Source: Microbispora rosea subsp. aerata (lineage in GTDB: Bacteria > Actinomycetota > Actinomycetes > Streptosporangiales > Streptosporangiaceae). Taken from it: a stretch of DNA of 64,000 bases. The stretch is from NCBI RefSeq assembly GCF_014647835.1, contig NZ_BMPY01000001.1:286252-350251 (forward strand). The letters are read 5' to 3'. Every line of letters starts with the position of its first letter. The first letter of the stretch is position 1. Shown here piece by piece: positions 8,212-17,597 of this stretch. The position numbers were made by a program, and so were the translations under genes. Below the pieces are notes generated by a model. The model was given only the letters and a program-made list of their open reading frames with translations. It ran no database searches and was not told the origin of the DNA.

Positions 8212-9630
8212 ATGACCCGTCGGCGGCGGATCCTCGTCCTTCTCATCTGCTGCATGAGCCTGCTGATCGTGGCCCTGGACAACACGATCGTGAACGTCGC
8301 CCTGCCGGCGCTCGGGCAGGACCTGCACGCGCCGGTGTCCGGCCTGCAGTGGACGGTGGACGCCTACATCCTGACGCTCGCCGGCCTGCTGATGCTGTCG
8401 GGCTCGACGGCCGACCGGGTGGGCCGCCGCCGCACGTTCCAGACCGGCTTGGTGGTCTTCACGATCGGATCGCTGCTGTGCAGCCTCGCGCCGAACCTGG
8501 CCACGCTGATCGCCGCCCGGATCGTGCAGGCCGTCGGCGGATCGATGCTCAACCCGGTGGCCATGTCGATCATCACGAACACGTTCACCGACCGCAGGGA
8601 GCGGGCCCAGGCGATCGGCGTGTGGGGCGGCGTGGTCGGCATCAGCATGGCGCTCGGGCCGGTCGTCGGCGGCCTGCTCACCGACGCGGTGAACTGGCGG
8701 GCCATCTTCTGGATCAACGTGCCCATCGGCCTGCTCGCGCTGTTTCTGACCTGGCGCTTCGTCCCCGAGTCCAAGGCGCCGTCGGCCCGCGGGATCGACC
8801 CCGCCGGGCAGATCCTGGTCGTCGTCCTGCTCGGCTCGCTCACGTACGGGATCATCGAGGGCCGGGCCGCGGGCCCGGCGGTGAGCACCGCCTGCTTCGT
8901 CGTCGCGGCGGCGGCCCTGGCCGCGCTGGTCGCCTGGGAGCTGCGCAGGCCCGAGCCGCTCATCGACATGCGGTTCTTCCGCAGCGCGCCGTTCTCGGGC
9001 GCGGCCGTCATGGCGATGGCGGGGTTCGCCGGGCTGGGGGCCTTCCTGTTCCTCAACACGCTCTATCTGCAGAGCCACCGCGGTCTTTCCGCCCTCGCCG
9101 CGGGGCTGTGCACGCTGCCGGTCGCGGTGACCACGATGATCGTGGGGCCGCTGGCGGGCCGGCTCGTCGGCACCCGCGGCCCGCGCGTGCCGCTCGTCGT
9201 CGCGGGCGCGTGCCTGGCCGCCGCCGGGGCGCTGCTGTCCCAGGTGACGCTCACCACGCCGCTCCCCCTGCTGCTGGGGATCTACGTCGTCTTCGGCGTC
9301 GGGTTCGGCATGCTCAACCCGCCGATCACCAACACCGCGGTCTCCGGGATGCCGCTCGCGCAGGCGGGCGTGGCCGCCGCGGTCGCCTCGACCAGCAGGC
9401 AGGTCGGCCAGTCTCTCGGCGTGGCCATCGCGGGCGCCGTGGTCTCGGGCGCCGCCACCGGCGCGGCGTTCGTCCCGGCGGCGCACGCGGCGTTCCGCGT
9501 CAACGCCCTGTACGGCCTGATCGTGCTGTCGGTCGCCCTCGTGACGACCGGCCGCTGGGCCAGGCGTACGGCGGAACGCGCGGCGGAGCGGCTGCCGAAG
9601 AGCCCGGGGGTCACCCTGCCCCAGAGGTGA
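8212..9630 (+). CDS. MFS drug transporter, DHA2 (EmrB/QacA-like) family
   Basis: A 472-residue integral membrane protein with about 14 hydrophobic helices. DHA2 markers include LDNTIVNVALPAL in helix 1 (motif D1) and GSTADRVGRRRTF (motif A) between helices 2 and 3, plus the motif C-like segment VVGISMALGPVVGG in helix 5. The family exports drugs or lipophilic cations by proton antiport. I chose ATG 8212; GTG 8203 is a possible earlier start. The divergent partner is the alpha/beta hydrolase. Confidence 0.9.
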   Translation: MTRRRRILVLLICCMSLLIVALDNTIVNVALPALGQDLHAPVSGLQWTVDAYILTLAGLLMLSGSTADRVGRRRTFQTGLVVFTIGSLLCSLAPNLATLIAARIVQAVGGSMLNPVAMSIITNTFTDRRERAQAIGVWGGVVGISMALGPVVGGLLTDAVNWRAIFWINVPIGLLALFLTWRFVPESKAPSARGIDPAGQILVVVLLGSLTYGIIEGRAAGPAVSTACFVVAAAALAALVAWELRRPEPLIDMRFFRSAPFSGAAVMAMAGFAGLGAFLFLNTLYLQSHRGLSALAAGLCTLPVAVTTMIVGPLAGRLVGTRGPRVPLVVAGACLAAAGALLSQVTLTTPLPLLLGIYVVFGVGFGMLNPPITNTAVSGMPLAQAGVAAAVASTSRQVGQSLGVAIAGAVVSGAATGAAFVPAAHAAFRVNALYGLIVLSVALVTTGRWARRTAERAAERLPKSPGVTLPQR

Positions 9631-9730
9631 GCGCCGCTGCCCGGCAGGCCGAGATCGCCTCCAGCCGCCGACGATCACCGCCAACAAGGGACACTAACGG
9701 ACAAAAGCCACAAAAAGGCGTTTAGAGGTC

Positions 9731-9760
9731 ATGTCCGGCGAAAGACTAGCTATCGGACAT
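9731..9760. promoter_or_regulatory. Inverted repeat upstream of the Dps gene
   Basis: ATGTCCG (9731-9737) and CGGACAT (9754-9760) are perfect 7-bp arms separated by 16 nt, centred about 40 nt upstream of the TTG start. Spacing and position fit a dimeric regulator site or a promoter-proximal operator. The regulator is unknown. Confidence 0.4.
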
Positions 9761-9786
9761 CAAACGATCGAACGAGGAGAGACGCC

Positions 9787-10371
9787 TTGGCTGTGAACCC
9801 TTCCTCCGGCACGCGCGAGAGCAGCCAGCCCTGGCTCCACCAGCGGGGCACCGAGATACAGGCCTTCGGGGTCGTGCGGGACTTCCCGGTCGGACTGCCG
9901 AAGGAGACGCGCGAATACTCCTGTCAGCGGCTCAACCAGCTCCTGGCCGACACCCAGATCCTCTACAGCCTGTACAAGAAGCACCACTGGCTGATGCGGG
10001 GGCCGACTTTCTACCAGCTCCATCTGCTGCTCGACAAGCACGCGAGCGAGCAGCTTCCGATCATCGACGCGATCGCCGAACGCATCCAGACCCTCGGCGG
10101 CGTCGCGGTCGGCGATCCGCGCCAGGTGGCGGAGATGACCGTGATCCCACGGCCGCCTGACGGCGTGGAGGAAGTGCCCGCCATGCTCTCCCGGCTCCTG
10201 GAGGCGCACGAGACGATCCTGGTCGCCGCGCACGACGCCGCCTCGCGGGCGGACGAGATGGGCGACGACGGCACCAACGACCTGCTCGTCTCCGAGGTCA
10301 TCCGTACGGGAGAGCTGCAGGCGTGGTTCCTCGCCGAGCATCTCGTGGACACTCCGCTCGTCCACGCTTGA
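9787..10371 (+). CDS. dps: Dps family DNA-binding ferritin-like protein
   Basis: A 194-residue Dps-type protein. The bundle begins near residue 45 (LNQLLADTQILYSLYKKHHWLMRGPTF), with the His, and later the DKHASEQL segment, supplying the inter-subunit ferroxidase ligands. Dps dodecamers oxidise and store iron and shield DNA during starvation and peroxide stress. A roughly 40-residue N-terminal extension is longer than in E. coli Dps. Start is TTG 9787 with GAGGAGAG 6-7 nt upstream; no better start exists. The gene converges on the phospholipase gene through a shared hairpin. Confidence 0.88.
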   Translation: MAVNPSSGTRESSQPWLHQRGTEIQAFGVVRDFPVGLPKETREYSCQRLNQLLADTQILYSLYKKHHWLMRGPTFYQLHLLLDKHASEQLPIIDAIAERIQTLGGVAVGDPRQVAEMTVIPRPPDGVEEVPAMLSRLLEAHETILVAAHDAASRADEMGDDGTNDLLVSEVIRTGELQAWFLAEHLVDTPLVHA

Positions 10372-10381
10372 CCGTCCCGCC

Positions 10382-10414
10382 CCGCCCGGGCGTCACCCCG
10401 TGACGCTCGGGCGG
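10382..10414. terminator. Hairpin between convergent dps and phospholipase C genes
   Basis: CCGCCCGGGCGTCAC and GTGACGCTCGGGCGG form a 15-bp stem with one imperfect pair and a 3-nt loop. The stem overlaps the last codons of the phospholipase gene and lies 11 nt after the dps stop. It probably terminates transcription from dps and perhaps from both sides; there is no T-tract. Confidence 0.55.
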
Positions 10415-12420
10415 CCGTCTTCGATGTGTCCCATCAGCCGCCGGGCGAACCCGTCGTCCCCCGCCACGCCGATCATCAGGTCGTACCAGCCGGTGGGCGC
10501 GTGCCACGGGACGCGGGCGACCTCTCCCGGCGCGATCGTGACCGTGCGCGCCGCGCCGCCGTAGGCCAGCGGGGTGATCGACACCTCGACCGGGAAGGCG
10601 GCCCGGTTCGTCACGGTGATCGCGACGGTCCGGGCGAGGGCGTCGATCGCGCTGGCGACCTCCACCGGGTCGGCCGTCCCGCCGCGGAACTCCCGGCGGA
10701 AGCCGTTCGGCCCGACGAGCAGCAGGTCGTACGACGGGCAGGGGAAGTAGACGACCTCCTCGGCCGTGCCGAGCACGTCGAAGTGCAGCGGCTTGGCGAC
10801 CTCGCCCAGGTGTCCGTACAGGATGAAGTGGGCGGAGGCGCTGCCCGAGTTGCGCATCGCGATCTCCACGGCCCGCCCGCGCACCCGCGCGTCGGCGTCC
10901 GGCTGGTACGGCAGCGCGCGGGCAGGCTTGACCCCCGGCTCCTGGACCGGCATCCGCTGCTCATCGGGGACCCGGGGATACCACCGCTCTCCCGCCGGGA
11001 CCGGGCGCGGCCCGGCGACCGCCTCCACCGGCGGCGGGGCCATCGGCGGCGGGGCCATCGGCGGCGGGGCCATCGGCGGCGGGGTCATCGGCGTGGCGAA
11101 GTCGAAGGCCGAGGTGAGGTCGCCCACCACCCGTCGCCGCCACTCGCCGATCGGCGCCGTGATGCCGAACCGGCGCTCCAGGAACCGCACGGTCGAGGTG
11201 TGGTCGAACGTCTTGGAGCAGACGTGGCCGCCCACGCTCCACGGCGACACGACGATCATGGGCACGCGGACGCCGAGGCCCAGCGGCCGGCCGCCGGCGA
11301 ACTCCTCCGGGGTGCCGTCGGGCGGGACCGGCGGCGGCACGTGGTCGAAGAAGCCGTCGTTCTCGTCGTAGGTGACGAACAGGGCGGTCCGCGCCCAGAC
11401 CTCCGGATGCGATCCCAGCGCGTCGAGCAGCCGGTAGAGGAGCCGCCCGCCCTCCACCGCCGACGATCCCTCCGGATGCTCGCAGTCGGCCAGCGACGGC
11501 ACGACCCACGACACCGCGGGCAGGCGCCCGGCCGCCACGTCGGCGGCGAACCAGTCCCCCAGGCCGCCCGCGGGCGCGCGGCGCAGCGCCCGGTCGTACA
11601 GCTCGCGGTCGGCGGGCTCCAGGGCGGCCACCCGCCTGTCCAGCTCGGCGAGCAGCGGCGCCGGGTCCTCCGCCGCGCGGACCTTCTCGTAGAACGCGCG
11701 CATGCTGCCCAGCCCGATCCGGTCCATCACCGCCACGAAGGGCCGGAAGAACTCCAGGTTGTTGCACTCGTAGTTGTCCCACTCCTGGTAGACCTGCCAG
11801 GTGTGGCCGGCCCGCGTCAGCAGCTCGGGCACGGTGACCCAGTCGTAGCCCGGATGCCCCTCGGCCCCCTCGGACGCGACGTTGTCCAGCGCCCGCTGCC
11901 GGGTGCCCGGCTCGAAGCCGGTGTAACCGGTCATGTGGTAGTTGCGGTTGGGCGTGGTCGAGGACAGCAGCGAGCAGTGGTAGGCGTCGCAGATTGTGAA
12001 CGTGTCGGCCAGCTCGTAGTGGAAGGGCAGGTCGCGCCGGTCGTAGTAGGCCATCGAGCCGGGTCCCTTGTTGGGCACCCAGGCGTCGTTCCAGCCCATC
12101 GCCCAGGCGTTCTGGGTGCCGAGCCAGGTGTGGTCGTGCGTGTCGAGCAGCATCGGGTCCGCCCCCGCCCGCTCGGCCGCCTCCCGTACGGAGAAGGGCA
12201 GCACGCCGTCCTGCTCGAAGATCGGCCGCCAGGCCCGGGTGGACACCGCGTTGCGGTCCCCGAACCCCCGCACTCCGCGCATCGTGCCGAAGTAGTGGTC
12301 GAACGAGCGGTTCTCCAGCATGACGAAGACGACGTGCGCGACGTCGGCCAGGCTCCCCGGCGGCACCGGCCGGGCCAGCGTCCGGAGCAGGGAAGGCGGC
12401 AGCGAGGATCCGGCCGACAT
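10393..12420 (-). CDS. Phospholipase C / phosphoesterase family protein
   Basis: A 675-residue member of the bacterial non-haemolytic phospholipase C (phosphoesterase, PF04185-like) family, which cleaves phosphatidylcholine or related phosphodiesters. The active-site block VVFVMLENRSFDHYFGTMRG near residue 30, the middle blocks and YDENDGFFDHVPPP near residue 350 are present. The C-terminal 230 residues carry two beta-sandwich repeats typical of the long actinobacterial enzymes, after a Pro-rich linker (PPPMA repeats). The N-terminus lacks the twin-arginine signal peptide normal in this family and starts directly at the catalytic domain, so localisation is uncertain. It is divergent from the SRPBCC gene. 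Confidence 0.85.
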   Translation of the reverse strand: MSAGSSLPPSLLRTLARPVPPGSLADVAHVVFVMLENRSFDHYFGTMRGVRGFGDRNAVSTRAWRPIFEQDGVLPFSVREAAERAGADPMLLDTHDHTWLGTQNAWAMGWNDAWVPNKGPGSMAYYDRRDLPFHYELADTFTICDAYHCSLLSSTTPNRNYHMTGYTGFEPGTRQRALDNVASEGAEGHPGYDWVTVPELLTRAGHTWQVYQEWDNYECNNLEFFRPFVAVMDRIGLGSMRAFYEKVRAAEDPAPLLAELDRRVAALEPADRELYDRALRRAPAGGLGDWFAADVAAGRLPAVSWVVPSLADCEHPEGSSAVEGGRLLYRLLDALGSHPEVWARTALFVTYDENDGFFDHVPPPVPPDGTPEEFAGGRPLGLGVRVPMIVVSPWSVGGHVCSKTFDHTSTVRFLERRFGITAPIGEWRRRVVGDLTSAFDFATPMTPPPMAPPPMAPPPMAPPPVEAVAGPRPVPAGERWYPRVPDEQRMPVQEPGVKPARALPYQPDADARVRGRAVEIAMRNSGSASAHFILYGHLGEVAKPLHFDVLGTAEEVVYFPCPSYDLLLVGPNGFRREFRGGTADPVEVASAIDALARTVAITVTNRAAFPVEVSITPLAYGGAARTVTIAPGEVARVPWHAPTGWYDLMIGVAGDDGFARRLMGHIEDGRPSVTG
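11029..11088. repeat. 15-bp tandem repeat, four copies, inside the phospholipase gene
   Basis: Four consecutive 15-bp units (CGGCGGCGGGGCCAT, the last with one change) encode MAPPP repeats in the linker between the catalytic and C-terminal domains. The unit is a multiple of three, so copy-number change would alter linker length without breaking the frame. Confidence 0.9.
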
Positions 12421-12531
12421 GGCGTCCCTTCAGAAAGAAAATTGCGCGAAACGCCCACAACCTAACAAGACCTCCCCCGTCCCGGCGACGGGCAGGCCGC
12501 CGAAGCCGCGTTCCCGGGTAGGACGTACGGG

Positions 12532-12972
12532 GTGGAGACCCTCTCGGTGGCGGTGGACGCGCGGGCGAGCCCGGAGCGGGTCTTCGCCGTGCTGACCGAC
12601 TGGCCCCGGCAGCGGGAGTGGATGCCGCTGACCCGGGCCTGGGTGGTGGCCGGCGACGGCCGCAGCAGGGGCAGCAGGGTCGCGGCGGCCACCGGGGTCG
12701 GCCCACTGTCGTTCGTGGACACGATGGACGTCACCGGCTGGCGTCCGCCGCACGAGGTGGAGGTCCGCCACGCCGGCCGTGTCGTACGCGGTATGGGACG
12801 GTTCCACGTGCTGCCCCGGCCGGACGGCGGCAGCAGGATCATCTGGGAGGAGCACCTCCACGTGCCGTTCGGCCTGGCCGGGCGGATCGGCTGGCGGATC
12901 GCCCGGCCGGTGAGCGCGGCCTTCCTGCGGGTGTCCCTGCGCCGCCTGGCCGCGCTCGCCCTGCGCGGCTAG
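12532..12972 (+). CDS. SRPBCC family protein (polyketide cyclase/dehydrase-like)
   Basis: A 146-residue START/Bet v1-fold protein. It begins with the usual ETLSVAVDARASPERVFAVLTDWPRQREWMP pattern, followed by alternating beta strands and a long C-terminal helix ending RRLAALALRG. Such proteins bind hydrophobic ligands in a cavity; this short form has no known specific role. GTG 12532 is the chosen start. It overlaps the end of the convergent TenA gene by 4 bp. Confidence 0.8.
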   Translation: METLSVAVDARASPERVFAVLTDWPRQREWMPLTRAWVVAGDGRSRGSRVAAATGVGPLSFVDTMDVTGWRPPHEVEVRHAGRVVRGMGRFHVLPRPDGGSRIIWEEHLHVPFGLAGRIGWRIARPVSAAFLRVSLRRLAALALRG

Positions 12973-13610
12973 CCGAGCGCCATGTCGAAGAAGCGGCGCT
13001 CCAGGCCGGTCGCCCGGCGGAAGACGTCGAGCACCCCGGCCCGCCCGTCCTCGTCGAGGCCGGGACCGAGCCGGTCGAGCTCGCCGCGCAGGAAGCCCAC
13101 CCACGCCTCGAACTCCGGCCCGCTGTGCAGCTCGACCCACTCCCTGTGGACGAAGCCTTCCGCCGTGGATGCCTCCAGCGAGGCCCAGCCGAGGTAGGTC
13201 CACTCGGCCACGCACAGCACCGCCAGGATGCGCGGGTAGTCCTGGTCGCGGCGCACCTCGTCCATCAGGGCGCGGAACTCGGCCGTGACCGGCTCCGGCG
13301 CGGGGGTCGGATCGCCGCCGAGGGCGGCGAGCGCGCGCTGGAAGTAGCCCCGCTCGGTGTCGGCGACGGTCTGCCCGAGGAAGCGGCCCACGGCCACCCG
13401 CGCCTCGAAGTTGTCGGCGGCGGCGACCGCCGCGCCGAGCAACGCCGTGAACGCGTCCACGAACTGGAAGTCCTGCTCCAGATAGCGGCGCATGTCGGCG
13501 GTGCCGCCGCGGATCGCCGCGGCGAAGGGGTGGGTGACCACCGCGGTCCAGTCCGGCTCGCTCTCCGCGCGCAGCCACTCGCTGAACGGCGTGTTCGATC
13601 GCTCGGTCAT
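12969..13610 (-). CDS. TenA family protein (thiaminase II / aminopyrimidine aminohydrolase type)
   Basis: A 213-residue TenA-fold helical protein. The family pattern is visible: an N-terminal FSEWLR...W..V..HPFAAAIRGG, YLEQDFQFVDAF, a catalytic-type Cys in ILAVLCVAEWTYLGWA, and the C-terminal Glu/Phe region GLERRFFDMAL. TenA enzymes hydrolyse aminopyrimidines for thiamin salvage, but TenA-like proteins also occur outside thiamin pathways, and no thi gene or TPP riboswitch is visible here. ATG 13610 is preceded by GAAGGG; longer frames upstream are not supported. Confidence 0.8.
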   Translation of the reverse strand: MTERSNTPFSEWLRAESEPDWTAVVTHPFAAAIRGGTADMRRYLEQDFQFVDAFTALLGAAVAAADNFEARVAVGRFLGQTVADTERGYFQRALAALGGDPTPAPEPVTAEFRALMDEVRRDQDYPRILAVLCVAEWTYLGWASLEASTAEGFVHREWVELHSGPEFEAWVGFLRGELDRLGPGLDEDGRAGVLDVFRRATGLERRFFDMALG

Positions 13611-13633
13611 CGCACCCTTCCCCGTGTTTCGGT

Positions 13634-13646
13634 GTGAACGTTTCAC
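13634..13646. promoter_or_regulatory. Short palindrome upstream of the TenA gene
   Basis: GTGAA-CGT-TTCAC is a perfect inverted repeat 24 nt upstream of the TenA start, a plausible operator position. No regulator is identified. Confidence 0.3.
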
Positions 13647-13732
13647 GATGATCCCAAGAATGCCCGTCGGCCACCACCTGCCGAAGCGGGGCGACCACCC
13701 GGAGGGCTCGCGGGCTCGGGCGGGCCAAGTCA

Positions 13733-13761
13733 TTGACCGGCGATTGACAGGTCCGTAACTT
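13733..13761 (+). promoter_or_regulatory. Candidate sigma-70 type promoter of the pectate lyase gene
   Basis: TTGACC (13733-13738) and TAACTT (13756-13761) are separated by 17 nt, close to the vegetative consensus. They lie about 115 nt upstream of the TTG start and just before an inverted repeat. Confidence 0.45.
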
Positions 13762-13782
13762 GAAGCGTGTTGTTCCTCCTCG

Positions 13783-13801
13783 TGAATGTCGTTCGCATTC
13801 A
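13783..13801. promoter_or_regulatory. Inverted repeat downstream of the pectate lyase promoter
   Basis: TGAATG and CATTCA are perfect arms separated by 7 nt. The position, just after the predicted transcription start, suits a repressor that blocks expression without its inducer. The protein is unknown. Confidence 0.4.
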
Positions 13802-13874
13802 TGAACACTCCCCTGCGGGACCAGGAGTCGCACCCTCGGTCAGGGGTCCTGCACAACCTGCAAGGAGCTCGGCT

Positions 13875-15398
13875 TTGAGAACCACAACCAGAACCGGAGT
13901 CGGGGTGATCGGCACCCTCGCCGGGGTCGCCGCCCTGGTCGGCGGCGTCTTCACCGGCGTCTCCAACGCGGCGCCCGGCGCGGGCGCCTACCGGATCGTC
14001 AACGGCGCGAGCGGCCTGTGCCTCACCGTCCCGGGCGGCAGCACCTCCGACGGCGTGCAGCTCACCGTCTCCGCCTGCAACGGCGCGAGCAACCAGACCT
14101 GGAACCTGTCCACCCAGGGCAGCGGCTTCCGCCTCGCCGCCGGCAACAGCGGCAAATGCGCCGGGGTGAAGGACGCCTCCACCTCCGCCGGCAAGGCCGT
14201 CCAGCAGGAGTCGTGCACCGCAGCCGCCTCCCAGACCTGGGAACTGGTCGCCTCGGGATCGAACTACCGGGTCGTCAACGCCAACAGCGACAAGTGCCTG
14301 AACACCAAGGACAACTCCACCTCCTCCGGCGCCCTGGTGCAGCAGAACTCCTGCGACTCGGTCGCCACCAAGCAGTGGAGCCTCCAGCCGGCCGGCTCCC
14401 AGCCGACGTCCACGCCCACGACCACCCCCACCAGGACGCCGACGACCAGCCCGACGCCGACCACCTCACCCACCGGCGGCCCGACCACTCCGCCCACGGC
14501 CGGGCTGATCGGCTGGGCGACCCAGGGCGGCGGCACCACCGGCGGCGCGGGCGGCGCCACGACCACGGTCACCTCCCTGGCCGCGCTCACCGACGCCCTC
14601 AAGGGCGACGCCAGGAAGATCGTCCAGGTGAACGGCAACTTCACCTGCTCGGAGGACGTGCGGGTGGGCGGCAACACCACCATCGTCGGCGTCGGCGCCA
14701 ACTCCGGCCTCACCGGCTGCGGCCTGAACATCCGTGACGTCAGCAACGTCATCGTGCGCAACCTGAAGATCTCGAAGGTCCGGGCCGGCAACGGCAACGG
14801 CGACGCGATCCACCTCGACAACGCCCAGCGCGTGTGGATCGACCACAACGACCTGTCGAGCGACACCAGCCACGGCACGGACTACTACGACGGCCTGCTG
14901 GACATCACGCACGGCTCCGACTACGTCACCGTCTCCTGGAACAAGCTGCACGACCACGTCAAGTGCTCGCTCGTCGGCCACAGCGACAAGAACAGCTCCG
15001 AGGACAGCGGGCGCCTGCGCGTGACCTACCACCACAACGCGTTCCAGACCTGCGGCCAGCGCAACCCCCGGGTGCGCTTCGGCAACCCGGTCCACGTGTT
15101 CAACAACTACTACTACAAGGACCCGTCCTACACCGACTACAGCTACGGCATCGCCTCCACCTGCGGCGCGGGGGTGCTCGTCGAGGGCAACTACTTCGAG
15201 AACATCGCCGAGCCCACCCACACCTCCGAGGGCTCGTCGCCGGGCGGGTCGATCGTCGCCCGCAACAACCACTTCGTGAACTCCGGCACGCCGCAGACCG
15301 CCGGCGGCGTCGCGTCCATCCCGTACGCGTACACCATGGACAACCCCAGCGGTGTGAAGGCGAACGTTCTCGCCAACGCGGGCACCGGCAAGATCTGA
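13875..15398 (+). CDS. Secreted pectate lyase (polysaccharide lyase family 1) with N-terminal ricin-type lectin domain
   Basis: A 507-residue exported enzyme that cleaves polygalacturonate by beta-elimination. Residues 1-35 form a signal peptide ending near SNAAPGAG. About residues 38-172 are a ricin B-type beta-trefoil with three QxW repeats (NQTWNL, SQTWEL, TKQWSL) for carbohydrate binding. A Thr/Pro linker follows. The catalytic parallel beta-helix (about 205-507) shows VWIDHNDLSS, DGLLDITHGSDYVTVSWN and QRNPRVRFG, which carries the catalytic Arg. TTG 13875 is the start, with AAGGAG 7 nt upstream. Expression is probably controlled by the palindrome in the leader. Confidence 0.92.
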   Translation: MRTTTRTGVGVIGTLAGVAALVGGVFTGVSNAAPGAGAYRIVNGASGLCLTVPGGSTSDGVQLTVSACNGASNQTWNLSTQGSGFRLAAGNSGKCAGVKDASTSAGKAVQQESCTAAASQTWELVASGSNYRVVNANSDKCLNTKDNSTSSGALVQQNSCDSVATKQWSLQPAGSQPTSTPTTTPTRTPTTSPTPTTSPTGGPTTPPTAGLIGWATQGGGTTGGAGGATTTVTSLAALTDALKGDARKIVQVNGNFTCSEDVRVGGNTTIVGVGANSGLTGCGLNIRDVSNVIVRNLKISKVRAGNGNGDAIHLDNAQRVWIDHNDLSSDTSHGTDYYDGLLDITHGSDYVTVSWNKLHDHVKCSLVGHSDKNSSEDSGRLRVTYHHNAFQTCGQRNPRVRFGNPVHVFNNYYYKDPSYTDYSYGIASTCGAGVLVEGNYFENIAEPTHTSEGSSPGGSIVARNNHFVNSGTPQTAGGVASIPYAYTMDNPSGVKANVLANAGTGKI

Positions 15399-15419
15399 TC
15401 TGAGCCCAGGCGAAGATTC

Positions 15420-15447
15420 GGAGGCCGCGGCACTCGCCGCGGCCTCC
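15420..15447. terminator. Bidirectional terminator hairpin
   Basis: A perfect 12-bp stem (GGAGGCCGCGGC / GCCGCGGCCTCC) with a 4-nt loop lies between the convergent pectate lyase and DUF779 genes. No T-tract, as is common in actinobacteria. Confidence 0.75.
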
Positions 15448-15473
15448 TGCGCCGCCGACGGCGAGAGGGCGTC

Positions 15474-15853
15474 TCACGCGTCGAGGGCGGCGCGTTCCTC
15501 CTCGGTGAGCAGGCGCGACCGGATCAGGAAACGCACGCCCTCGGGCGCCTCCAGGGAGAAGCCGCTGCCCCTGCCGGGGACGACGTCCACGGTGAGGTGG
15601 GTGTGCCGCCAGCGCTCGAACTGGCTCGCCGACATCCAGAACGTGACCGGCTCGTCGACGCCCTCGACGTCCAGCGAGGCGAGCAGCACGTCCGAGGAGC
15701 CGGTGCGGAACTCGCCCTCCAAGTAGCACATCGGGGCGCTGCCGTCGCAGCAGCCGCCGGACTGGTGGAACATCAGCGGGCCGTGGGCCGCCCGCAGCCG
15801 CCGGATGAGGTCGGCGGCCGCGGGGGTGAGGTCCACCCGGGACACCTCGGGCA

Positions 15854-15854
<1 letters not shown>
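15474..15854 (-). CDS. DUF779 family protein linked to aldehyde dehydrogenase
   Basis: A 126-residue DUF779 protein with the conserved block LMFHQSGGCCDGSAPMCY near residue 27, which has three cysteines and probably binds metal, and the end segment GFSLEAPEGVRFLIRSRLL. Family members are almost always encoded next to acetaldehyde-type dehydrogenases; the role is unknown. The start codon overlaps the stop of the dehydrogenase gene (TGATG), so the two are translationally coupled. Confidence 0.88.
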
Positions 15855-17377
<1,523 letters not shown>

Positions 17378-17421
17378 GGGATGGACCTCCCGGACAGGGT
17401 GTGGGTCTGACGCCCCGGACG

Positions 17422-17451
17422 TTAGTTGCGGGCACGTTGCCGACACGTTGC
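17422..17451. promoter_or_regulatory. Phased direct repeats upstream of the aldehyde dehydrogenase gene
   Basis: Three 8-bp repeats, TTAGTTGC (17422), CACGTTGC (17433) and CACGTTGC (17444), recur with an exact 11-bp period, and a weaker fourth (CGTGTTCC) falls at 17455. Repeats spaced by one helical turn suit the winged-helix DNA-binding domain of the SARP-like regulator encoded next door. Confidence 0.5.
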
Positions 17452-17597
17452 GTCCGTGTTCCCGGGCGCTCGCACACAGCCTCCGCGCCGCGCGGTCAGG
17501 TGCGCGGCCGTGCCCGGTCAAATCTCCGCTAAGTCCGAGGCGGCGCGGGCGCGCGGCAGTCGCCCTCCGCTGGCTCGCGAACCTCGCCTGAGTCCGC

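Noticed and set aside
11029-11088. Short regular repeats as a CRISPR-like array
   Set aside because: Contiguous 15-bp tandem coding repeats without spacers. No CRISPR array or cas gene was seen anywhere in the window.
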